Shown here piece after piece: positions 1-6,358 of a DNA stretch of 11,499 bases. Both the position numbers and the translations under genes were made by a program. The DNA is taken from positions 1 to 11,499 of the forward strand of contig CAZLPW010000063.1 of NCBI GenBank assembly GCA_964561495.1. Reading direction: 5' to 3'. The stretch is from CAZLPW01 sp964561495. GTDB lineage: Bacteria; Fidelibacterota; Marinisomatia; Marinisomatales; UBA1611. The notes below the pieces were generated by a model. That model had not been told where the DNA came from, did no database searches, and saw only the letters and a program-made list of their open reading frames with translations. How positions within the stretch are numbered: the stretch's first letter is position 1; each line of letters begins with the position of its first letter.

Positions 1-2442
1 GTTGACTGGAAAATGAACTCGCAACATCTTATGGCTCTCTTTCCAATCTACTTTAGTTTCAAAATCCAACCTTTTCGTATCTGCACCCAAAGAAATAAAT
101 TGTTCTATTATTGAATCTCCAATAGAAAGTTTAAATGTTAACTCTTTTAATATCTCCCCACCAAAACATCCTAAAAATTCGATGGTTTTTGCTGTATCTA
201 TTTTTGCATTTCTATAAAAAAAATCAATATCCCAGGCGTCCCAATTATTTGGAGTATCATCATATAGAGAAAAAACATTCCCTGGCTCTACTAATATTTC
301 CTTCTTTAACTCTTTATCAAAAGCAGATACAATTTGGCCATCTTTATTAAACTCATACCGAACTAATTTATTCTCCAGAACATATTGATTAATGTTCACC
401 GCTTTTTCTGGCTTATATTTTCCACCTTTCTTAAAGGTAGTAAAAGATAATGGCTCAAGCTCTACATAACAAAAATTTCCACGGTTATTACAATCTACAA
501 CTAAACTATTACCCGCTTCATCTTCAATCAAATAGTTTTTAAAACTATCAGGAGTTTGAATTATTCCTCTCCATTTATATGATAATGGATTAAATAATAC
601 AAATGAATTATTTCTGTCTTCAAAAAGCGAATCTCTCGCTAATGAGATTAAATTATCACATCCACTGTCTATTTCTTCATACTCTTTGTGGGTATCTTGA
701 TAAACAAGATTTATACTAGATCCTGGAATAATATCATGGAACTGATTAATCAATAACTTTTTCCATAGCAGTTCGAGAACATCTGAAGGATAGTCACTAA
801 TTGGCAAAAAAGACCACAACATCTCAACTGCTGTGAGCTTATACTCGAGTTTTCTGTTTTGTTTTTTTACTAGCCCTTGAGTGGTCAAAGTACCACGGTG
901 AAGCTCTAGATATAATTCACCATCCCAGGTCTCTAAATTATCCTTTTGCCCATCTAAACGATCAAAAAAATTCTTTGCCGTGTCAAACCTAACGCTTGGG
1001 CAATTCTCAAGTGAGCTCATTCTTATACCTAATTCAATATTCTCAGGCTTTGGGCCACCTCCACCATCACCTACACCAAACAGAGAGATAAATTCATCTA
1101 TAAAACTTTTTTCTTTGAAATTGTTTTGAGCAGGTATGAGAAACTCTGTATCGAGCTCACTATTATAAGTATTTTCAGGAGGAAAATGTGTTAATATTTC
1201 CGTTCCGTCAATCCCTCTCCAATTGAAAGAGTGGTGTGGAAAATTATTATACTGACTCCAGGATAATTTTTGTGTTAAAAAATATTTAATCCCAGATTTC
1301 TTTAATATTTGAGGCAGCGCTGCAGAATATCCAAAAACATCAGGTAGCCATAAATTATCAACGTCGACTCCGAATTCATCCATAAAGAAATTTTTTCCAT
1401 TAAGAATCTGCCGGACCATTGATTCACCACTAATTAAGTTACAATCAGCCTCAACCCACATGCCTCCCTGAAGCTCCCACTGTCCTTTTTTCACTGCTTC
1501 TTTAATACGGCTAAATATGTCTGGATAGTGTTCTTTGATAAACTGATAGTGCTGAGGTTGCGATGCACCAAATATATAATCTGGGTAATCATCAATAATA
1601 CTTAATTGCGTTGAAAACGTACGCGCACACTTGCGTATAGTTTCTCTAACTGGCCAAAGCCAGCCTGTATCAATGTGGGCGTGCCCAATGGCCGAGACTT
1701 TTAGATCTGAAGCAGAAGCTGGTTTTTTTAGTTCAAGAACTATGCAATCTCTAGCTTCTTTTATATTTTCACGATTATTCGAAAAAGCATCTATACAGTT
1801 ATTCAGCGAAACTAATATACGAGAATATCTAACAGATTTTTTATCTATCCGTTTTAAAATTCCGACGAGTATTCTAACATCTAGATACAGAGACCAGAGG
1901 CTAGTATCAAAAACACCATAACGTATTCGTTCTACTTTTGCTTTAAACCAACCAAAACGCTGGGGATCTTCTTTTTTTGGATCAGGATCTAGGTACACAC
2001 CAAAAAGAGAATTCGCGGCCGCTTCAACCCAAATATCAAATTTTTTAAAATCAGAGCAGTTTTTGAATAATGGAACCCTTGTTCTTGCGAAGTTTTGATC
2101 CCATATAGAAGCATTAGTTATTCCCTGTATAGCTGACCCTGATTGATCATAAACCAGCCCTTCACCAGAAAAATCTAAGTCAGCATATATATCTTCCCCT
2201 TCCCAGTCATGAGGAATTTCTCCTTCTAAATGAAACCAAGCGCTTTCCCACTCTTTCCCCCATTTTTGCCCCTCTTTAATTACTTTATACTTGAGATCCG
2301 CTCGATCTTTATATGGAATAGGCTTTTTAGACCAGCCATACTCAGCCTTAAATTTCTTTTCGTTTATAAAAAATAGAGATGGTAGTTTTGAGTACCACTT
2401 TTCAATCCTTGCTAGTATAATTTTTCTTTCTTTTTTATTCAT
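1..2442 (-). CDS. GH38 alpha-mannosidase, MAN2C1-like (3' end outside window)
   Basis: Retaining zinc-dependent alpha-mannosidase of glycoside hydrolase family 38, removing terminal alpha-linked mannose. The frame is open for 814 codons from ATG 2442 to the window edge. Catalytic landmarks are clear: HAHIDTGWLW at residues 254-263 (H256 and D258 match the family's zinc ligands), LPDVFGYS with D368 as predicted nucleophile and zinc ligand, and NQFHDIIPG with H569 as the fourth zinc ligand. The N-terminal 'WVEAAANSLFG' segment, the 'DDTPNNWDAWDID' segment near residue 750 and the closing 'RVHFPVN' resemble the cytosolic MAN2C1/Ams1 subgroup rather than Golgi mannosidase II. That family usually exceeds 1,000 residues, so roughly 200 C-terminal residues are missing. 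No signal peptide is visible, so a cytoplasmic site is inferred. It follows the symporter gene by 23 bases with no obvious Shine-Dalgarno, so it is probably co-transcribed as the last gene seen of the operon. The family call is very safe; the exact substrate is unknown. Confidence 0.95.
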   Translation of the reverse strand, partial: MNKKERKIILARIEKWYSKLPSLFFINEKKFKAEYGWSKKPIPYKDRADLKYKVIKEGQKWGKEWESAWFHLEGEIPHDWEGEDIYADLDFSGEGLVYDQSGSAIQGITNASIWDQNFARTRVPLFKNCSDFKKFDIWVEAAANSLFGVYLDPDPKKEDPQRFGWFKAKVERIRYGVFDTSLWSLYLDVRILVGILKRIDKKSVRYSRILVSLNNCIDAFSNNRENIKEARDCIVLELKKPASASDLKVSAIGHAHIDTGWLWPVRETIRKCARTFSTQLSIIDDYPDYIFGASQPQHYQFIKEHYPDIFSRIKEAVKKGQWELQGGMWVEADCNLISGESMVRQILNGKNFFMDEFGVDVDNLWLPDVFGYSAALPQILKKSGIKYFLTQKLSWSQYNNFPHHSFNWRGIDGTEILTHFPPENTYNSELDTEFLIPAQNNFKEKSFIDEFISLFGVGDGGGGPKPENIELGIRMSSLENCPSVRFDTAKNFFDRLDGQKDNLETWDGELYLELHRGTLTTQGLVKKQNRKLEYKLTAVEMLWSFLPISDYPSDVLELLWKKLLINQFHDIIPGSSINLVYQDTHKEYEEIDSGCDNLISLARDSLFEDRNNSFVLFNPLSYKWRGIIQTPDSFKNYLIEDEAGNSLVVDCNNRGNFCYVELEPLSFTTFKKGGKYKPEKAVNINQYVLENKLVRYEFNKDGQIVSAFDKELKKEILVEPGNVFSLYDDTPNNWDAWDIDFFYRNAKIDTAKTIEFLGCFGGEILKELTFKLSIGDSIIEQFISLGADTKRLDFETKVDWKESHKMLRVHFPVN

Positions 2443-2465
2443 TTTTTAGACTTGAAAAATAGCTT

Positions 2466-4523
2466 TTAACTTGAAACCCAGCCGTCATCACTATGGTCTC
2501 TTTCATCGGAACGTAGTTTTGACATCATTATTTTGAGATCATTAAACCCTCCAATAGTAAACCAAATTATTGTAATACCAGAAACAAAAATATAGATAAA
2601 CATATAAGATCTCCAAAAACTCATCCAAGTCTCATCACTCACAGGGTTATATAAATTATAGACAGTACCAATAATAAAGATCAGTGTCCATATTCCAGTC
2701 CAAATATAGTTGATTATAAAAATCAATTTATCATTCCAAGTAAATTCTTTGCCCATACCCAAAACTTTCCATCCTCTTTCTGGTTCCTCGTTTATTATGG
2801 TAATCTCACCCTCTATCTCATACTTACCTCGATTAAGTAACTTATCCATATTATGCTCAGTTTTCTCACCAATCAGAGAAACAAAAATGTATGATAAAGA
2901 TGATGCCGCCATTCCGATGCCCCAATATTCCTGCCCATTAATATCCCTTAAATATAGAATAGCGTTTTTTAAAAAAATTAATTTTGATTTATCATTAAGC
3001 CAATCTATAGAAATTTCTTTAACAACTATACCAACAATTGCAATAATAGCACCAGTAATCATTGCAGTCCAGGCCGCTGCTGTCGTTCCTCTTTTCCAAT
3101 AAAGACCTCCTATNNNNNNNNNNAATATTGCGGCTGTAATTGCAAAAAAAAGGGCAATTTTTTGATTTTGCTGGAATAATAGACTGAAAAGAAATATAAA
3201 AACAGCCACACCGAAAATTGATAATCTTAAAACCTTTAAATGCGTGTCTTTATCAAAAGGCTCTTTTCTAAATGGCATTATAACATCTTGGACTAGTATA
3301 CTTCCCCAAGAATGAAGGTAAGTATCATGAGTGCTAACAAAAGCTGCTAGCATTAAAGCTGCAAATGCTCCAAACAAACCAATGGGTAAAACCTCCGCAA
3401 GAACAAGAGGAGCTCTTAGCTGAGTTTTTAATGTGTCTGTGCTTATTTTATCTAGGTACAGATTCACAGAATCTGAAATAGATTTAAAATCTGGATGATT
3501 CATAAATACGTAAATAACCACCGGAATAAATAACATAAACGTTCCCTGTGGCATCATCCTAAAATTTGCTAATACATCACCCATTTTTGCTTCATGCGCA
3601 CTCTTGGCTGAGCTATTATAAGCCTGGCTCCCTTGCCAACCCATCCAACCATACAAGAGGCCAATAGTTCCTATTAAGTAATACCAAAAGTTGAAGTCTT
3701 CTACGTGGCCAGTTTTAAACGGGTTAATCCTCGATGAGTTTTCATACTTTTCTTCTATTTTTTTCAGCTCTGAGTCCTGCTCTGAGGAATTTAATTCTTG
3801 AAAAGATTTATCTGTTTTTAGTTCTAACATCTCCTTCTCTGCTAGTACTACTGGTGTATCTCTTAAAGACTCTGAGATTTGCTGCCAGGATACCGTGAAA
3901 AAGAAAAATGCTAGAATCGCAATGAAAATCGCTGTTACAAAAATTCCTTGAAAGAAATCTGCGATAATTACAGCAATCTGACCCCCTTTAAAAACGAAGT
4001 ATAAAGAAATACTCAATAAAAATATCATAACCAAAGGGTAGGTAGATATTCCAAAAATACTATCAGGAATTCCGCAATAGGTAATAAAAAATATAGAACC
4101 AACAGCAGGAAAAATTCCGAAGTTTATAATGCCAGCTGTGAAGGCCACTATTCCAGTGAAAATTCTGAAATTTCTACTATATCGTTTTTCAAAAAACTGA
4201 GCCAGAGTTAGGCACCGGGTAGACCTAAACCTGTATTTAATCCACCCAGATACTTGAATCAATAAAATCACTATCCCCTGGCTTAGACCCCACCATGATA
4301 ATGCAAATCCAGATACATAGCCCATTTCTAAAAACATTACAATAGATATTGCCCCTACGCCTGCTACACCACTTGATATTGAAAGTATGTATCTCCCCCC
4401 AGATCGACCTGCGGATAAAAAATCTGATACACTTTTCATCAGTCCTGTTGTCAAAGAGATTGAATAAAACATTCCGCATAAGACGATAATAACTATAGCC
4501 CAATCTATCCAATGCAAATTCAT
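2466..4523 (-). CDS. Sodium:solute symporter, SLC5/SSS family, likely sugar or oligosaccharide uptake
   Basis: Inner-membrane transporter of the SSS (SLC5) family, which couples Na+ entry to uptake of sugars and other small solutes. Numbering from ATG 4523: hydrophobic helices begin near residues 8-25 and continue through the protein. Family signatures include 'SVSDFLSAGRS' (31-41), 'RFRSTRCLTLAQFFEKRYS' (98-116), 'AAFVSTHDTYLHSWGSILVQD' (393-413), whose Ser-Thr pair matches the Na2-site region of TM8 in vSGLT, and 'IGGLYWKRGTTAAAW' (471-485). A charged hydrophilic loop spans about 223-275. The C-terminal part (about 553-597) is hydrophilic before two last helices. A GTG at 4532 in the same frame is possible, but the ATG at 4523 has a correctly spaced GGAAAGG and forms a 4-base ATGA overlap with the CBM9-like gene upstream, which suggests translational coupling. 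Ten Ns interrupt the gene at 3114-3123, so the length is uncertain. The substrate is inferred from the mannosidase neighbours only. Confidence 0.92.
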   Translation of the reverse strand: MNLHWIDWAIVIIVLCGMFYSISLTTGLMKSVSDFLSAGRSGGRYILSISSGVAGVGAISIVMFLEMGYVSGFALSWWGLSQGIVILLIQVSGWIKYRFRSTRCLTLAQFFEKRYSRNFRIFTGIVAFTAGIINFGIFPAVGSIFFITYCGIPDSIFGISTYPLVMIFLLSISLYFVFKGGQIAVIIADFFQGIFVTAIFIAILAFFFFTVSWQQISESLRDTPVVLAEKEMLELKTDKSFQELNSSEQDSELKKIEEKYENSSRINPFKTGHVEDFNFWYYLIGTIGLLYGWMGWQGSQAYNSSAKSAHEAKMGDVLANFRMMPQGTFMLFIPVVIYVFMNHPDFKSISDSVNLYLDKISTDTLKTQLRAPLVLAEVLPIGLFGAFAALMLAAFVSTHDTYLHSWGSILVQDVIMPFRKEPFDKDTHLKVLRLSIFGVAVFIFLFSLLFQQNQKIALFFAITAAIXXXXIGGLYWKRGTTAAAWTAMITGAIIAIVGIVVKEISIDWLNDKSKLIFLKNAILYLRDINGQEYWGIGMAASSLSYIFVSLIGEKTEHNMDKLLNRGKYEIEGEITIINEEPERGWKVLGMGKEFTWNDKLIFIINYIWTGIWTLIFIIGTVYNLYNPVSDETWMSFWRSYMFIYIFVSGITIIWFTIGGFNDLKIMMSKLRSDERDHSDDGWVSS
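3114..3123. other. Assembly gap (10 Ns) inside the symporter gene
   Basis: Ten unresolved bases fall in the symporter after 'LFFAITAAI' and before 'IGGLYWKRGTT'. The frame stays open if the gap is taken as exactly 10 bases (four unknown residues; the first codon begins TT). From memory, related symporters have about nine residues here in a 'FLGGAGAVI'-like stretch, so the true missing piece may be nearer 25 bases. This is probably a scaffold join, not a mutation. Confidence 0.97.
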
Positions 4524-5596
4524 TCGGTCCACACCTTTCCATCCTTGCGGATTATAACCTTATTTTTTTTATGTGAAATACTTGCCTCCCAGCCTGAAGG
4601 TGTTATAAAAATCTGAGGATCCCAATTAATGTTTTTTACAGGGCTTTTAGCAAGTCCCAATTCATCTGCAGATGTAGCATATTTTTTATTTTCTAAAAAA
4701 TAATTTCCCTGATAATAATAGATCTGCCTCATGGCCCACCGAGCATTATCTATGTCGCTATTGATAAACTTGATTTTTTCTTTTTTCCTATTTTCTGTGA
4801 AACGAACCAGTCCCCATCTCTCAGGCATATGCATTGAAATCAGCCCTTGTGGTGACCACACCCAGTTAAATTCTGGCTTGTCTTTTTTAACATATTTACC
4901 ATTAATAGTATCTGTCTCCCAGTGGACTCTGCTGAAATTTACTTTCCAATCTTCCCCCTCCTTAGGATAGTTATTTGAACGAAAATTTCCAGAAAAAGCT
5001 ATCCATGGAATCGCAATCTCAACGCTCCAGCCTTTATCCTTATCACTTGGATTATTAATTGTTCCATTTATATATACCTTAGTAATCAGGCCTGGTATAT
5101 CCCAGGAATCAAGAGCCACGTGAGAGCCATCATGGTACGGCTTTAGAAGCATCAGGTCCCACTCCGTCTCAAACGCATTAACCTCAAGCTCATAGTAGTT
5201 GTGTGTGTCACCATCAGGATCTAAGAATATTTCAAAATCATTGTCTTTGAAAATAACTGCATCGCGCTCAGTAAGAGTCGCCCAGACATCGGGGTCCTCC
5301 ATTTTTGCTCCAAAATAGAAATAATCTTCATCCCATGTCATTTTTACTTTTGTATCATAATAAGGTCTAGGCTTTAGATCGCCTTCAATATCAACAAATG
5401 ATTGAGTCCACTCAATGTCTTCCCAGGCTTTATCATCGATTTTTCCATCAAAAACAAGAGGGCTATCTGCCTTATAACATATATATTTCTGAGGCTCATA
5501 TCTTATTCTATCAATCGGGAATTTATTTCCGTAAAAACTTTGTGATATAAGAATCGAAAGACTAAATAAAAAAGTGAAAAAAAATCTATGATTCAT
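4520..5596 (-). CDS. Secreted carbohydrate-binding family 9-like (CBM9/DOMON-like) protein
   Basis: Exported protein with one CBM9-like beta-sandwich, a fold that binds sugars or reducing ends of glycans in known members. The N-terminus is a type I signal peptide (MNHRFFFTFLFSLSILISQS, cut near residue 20) without a lipobox, so a periplasmic or extracellular site is inferred. The CBM9-like region spans about residues 40-266: 'LVFDGKIDDKAWEDIEWTQSF' opens it, 'DNDFEIFLDPDGDTHNYYELEVN' (118-140) is the most typical block, and 'NWVWSPQGLISMHMPERWGLVRF' closes it. The tail (about 275-358), with 'YYYQGNYFLENKKYATSADELGL' and 'VIIRKDGKVW', resembles the pilin-like tail I recall in some Bacteroidetes CBM9 proteins. 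A TTG at 5611 would add five residues, but ATG 5596 has a GGGGG Shine-Dalgarno and starts directly at the signal peptide. It lies 43 bases after the SGNH gene and overlaps the symporter by 4 bases. It is 358 residues long. No catalytic residues are recognised; a binding role is inferred. Confidence 0.85.
   Translation of the reverse strand: MNHRFFFTFLFSLSILISQSFYGNKFPIDRIRYEPQKYICYKADSPLVFDGKIDDKAWEDIEWTQSFVDIEGDLKPRPYYDTKVKMTWDEDYFYFGAKMEDPDVWATLTERDAVIFKDNDFEIFLDPDGDTHNYYELEVNAFETEWDLMLLKPYHDGSHVALDSWDIPGLITKVYINGTINNPSDKDKGWSVEIAIPWIAFSGNFRSNNYPKEGEDWKVNFSRVHWETDTINGKYVKKDKPEFNWVWSPQGLISMHMPERWGLVRFTENRKKEKIKFINSDIDNARWAMRQIYYYQGNYFLENKKYATSADELGLAKSPVKNINWDPQIFITPSGWEASISHKKNKVIIRKDGKVWTE
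4534..4540 (-). promoter_or_regulatory. Ribosome-binding site that favours the ATG 4523 start of the symporter
   Basis: The minus strand reads GGAAAGG, ending 10 bases before ATG 4523 but only one base before the alternative GTG at 4532. The spacing favours the ATG start. The site lies inside the last codons of the CBM9-like gene, as expected for coupled translation. Confidence 0.5.
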
Positions 5597-5604
5597 TTTA
5601 AATA

Positions 5605-5609
5605 CCCCC
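5605..5609 (-). promoter_or_regulatory. Ribosome-binding site of the CBM9-like gene
   Basis: GGGGG on the minus strand sits 8 bases before ATG 5596. It overlaps the alternative TTG start at 5611, which therefore has no ribosome-binding site of its own in a usable position. This supports the ATG start. Confidence 0.5.
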
Positions 5610-5639
5610 AAATTTTAAGAATTACATGACAAAAACAGA

Positions 5640-6302
5640 TCATGTATTAATAAAAATATCTATTGCCGAACTAACGATGTCTGACATAATCGCATAGCCA
5701 TCTTTATTAGGGTGTACACCATCATCGGAAAATTCTTTTTTCAAGCCACCTCTTTCATCTACTATTGATGAATAATAGTCAATATATACTAGATCATTGC
5801 TTTTAGCATATCCTTCAATTTTTTCATTCAGCTTTAAAATTGTTTTGGATGGATTTTTAATACTCAAATTCCAAATGTACTTATGCACAGGTAACACTGA
5901 TGATAAAAAAACAGATATTTTATTTTTCGAGCCAATCTCTGCCATAGAAAAAATATTATCAGTAATCATCTTTACAGTAGAAGGCCCTGTATTACCTGCT
6001 ATATCATTCGTGCCGCCAAGAATGACAACAGCTACAGGAGACAAATCTACAACATCTGGCTTAAATCTTATGAGCATCTGTGGAGTGGTCTGACCGCTAA
6101 TCCCGCGATTAAGAAAGTTATTTTTTTTAAAAAATTCAGGATAAAAATTCGACCACCCCTCTGTTATGGAATCACCCATAAAAACAATCTGGTTTTTATT
6201 CTGTTCAGACTTCCCAAGAATTTTATTTTGATCTCTGTAGTATCCAAGATTTGGCCAATCTAGATTCTCTGGACCTAAATCTTTTTGATTGTTTTCCTTC
6301 AT
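5640..6302 (-). CDS. SGNH/GDSL-family hydrolase, putative carbohydrate esterase
   Basis: Single-domain serine hydrolase of the SGNH superfamily, 220 residues, a usual size for the family. All four blocks are present: block I 'VFMGDSITEGW' with nucleophile S45, block II 'NRGISGQT' with oxyanion G70, block III 'ILGGTNDIAG' with N99, and block V 'DDGVHPNKDGY' with D194 and H197 completing the triad. The overall pattern resembles lysophospholipase L1-like and GDSL acetylesterases found in glycan clusters. There is no signal peptide, so it probably acts in the cytoplasm. The start is ATG 6302; no good Shine-Dalgarno is visible in the 56-base, very AT-rich gap after the GH2 gene. Placed between beta-mannosidase and CBM9-like genes, it may remove acetyl or other ester groups from imported manno-oligosaccharides so that the mannosidases can act. 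That role is inference; the superfamily covers many esters. Confidence 0.88.
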   Translation of the reverse strand: MKENNQKDLGPENLDWPNLGYYRDQNKILGKSEQNKNQIVFMGDSITEGWSNFYPEFFKKNNFLNRGISGQTTPQMLIRFKPDVVDLSPVAVVILGGTNDIAGNTGPSTVKMITDNIFSMAEIGSKNKISVFLSSVLPVHKYIWNLSIKNPSKTILKLNEKIEGYAKSNDLVYIDYYSSIVDERGGLKKEFSDDGVHPNKDGYAIMSDIVSSAIDIFINT

Positions 6303-6358
6303 TTAATTTAACTAACTAACCGTTCCACTTAATTCTAAATCCTAATTAAAACCTAATA

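Noticed and set aside
1631..1921. Plus-strand open frame of 96 codons within the GH38 region.
   Set aside because: The opposite strand here encodes the zinc-binding HAHIDTGWLW motif of the alpha-mannosidase, so this is a shadow frame.
2009..2025. GAATTC followed directly by GCGGCCGCTTC (adjacent EcoRI and NotI sites), like a cloning linker or standard vector prefix.
   Set aside because: It lies in frame inside the GH38 gene and encodes the family's conserved 'EAAANS' segment, and coding continues smoothly on both sides. Most likely chance, not vector contamination.
2710..3102. Open plus-strand frame of 130 codons opposite the symporter.
   Set aside because: It is antisense to a strongly conserved transporter, its product shows no recognisable domain, and it has no good ribosome-binding site. 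Other antisense frames over the mannosidase, SGNH and CBM9-like genes were dismissed for the same reason.
4524..4532. GTG 4532 as the symporter start (three extra residues).
   Set aside because: The nearest ribosome-binding sequence lies only one base upstream of it, while ATG 4523 has proper spacing and an ATGA overlap.
6346..6357. TTAAAACCTAAT just after the GH2 gene, nearly repeated as TTAAAAACCTAAT at 8851-8863 just before it.
   Set aside because: Short and AT-rich; one copy overlaps the start codon and ribosome-binding site. There is no sign of a mobile element or recombination site, so chance is the best explanation.
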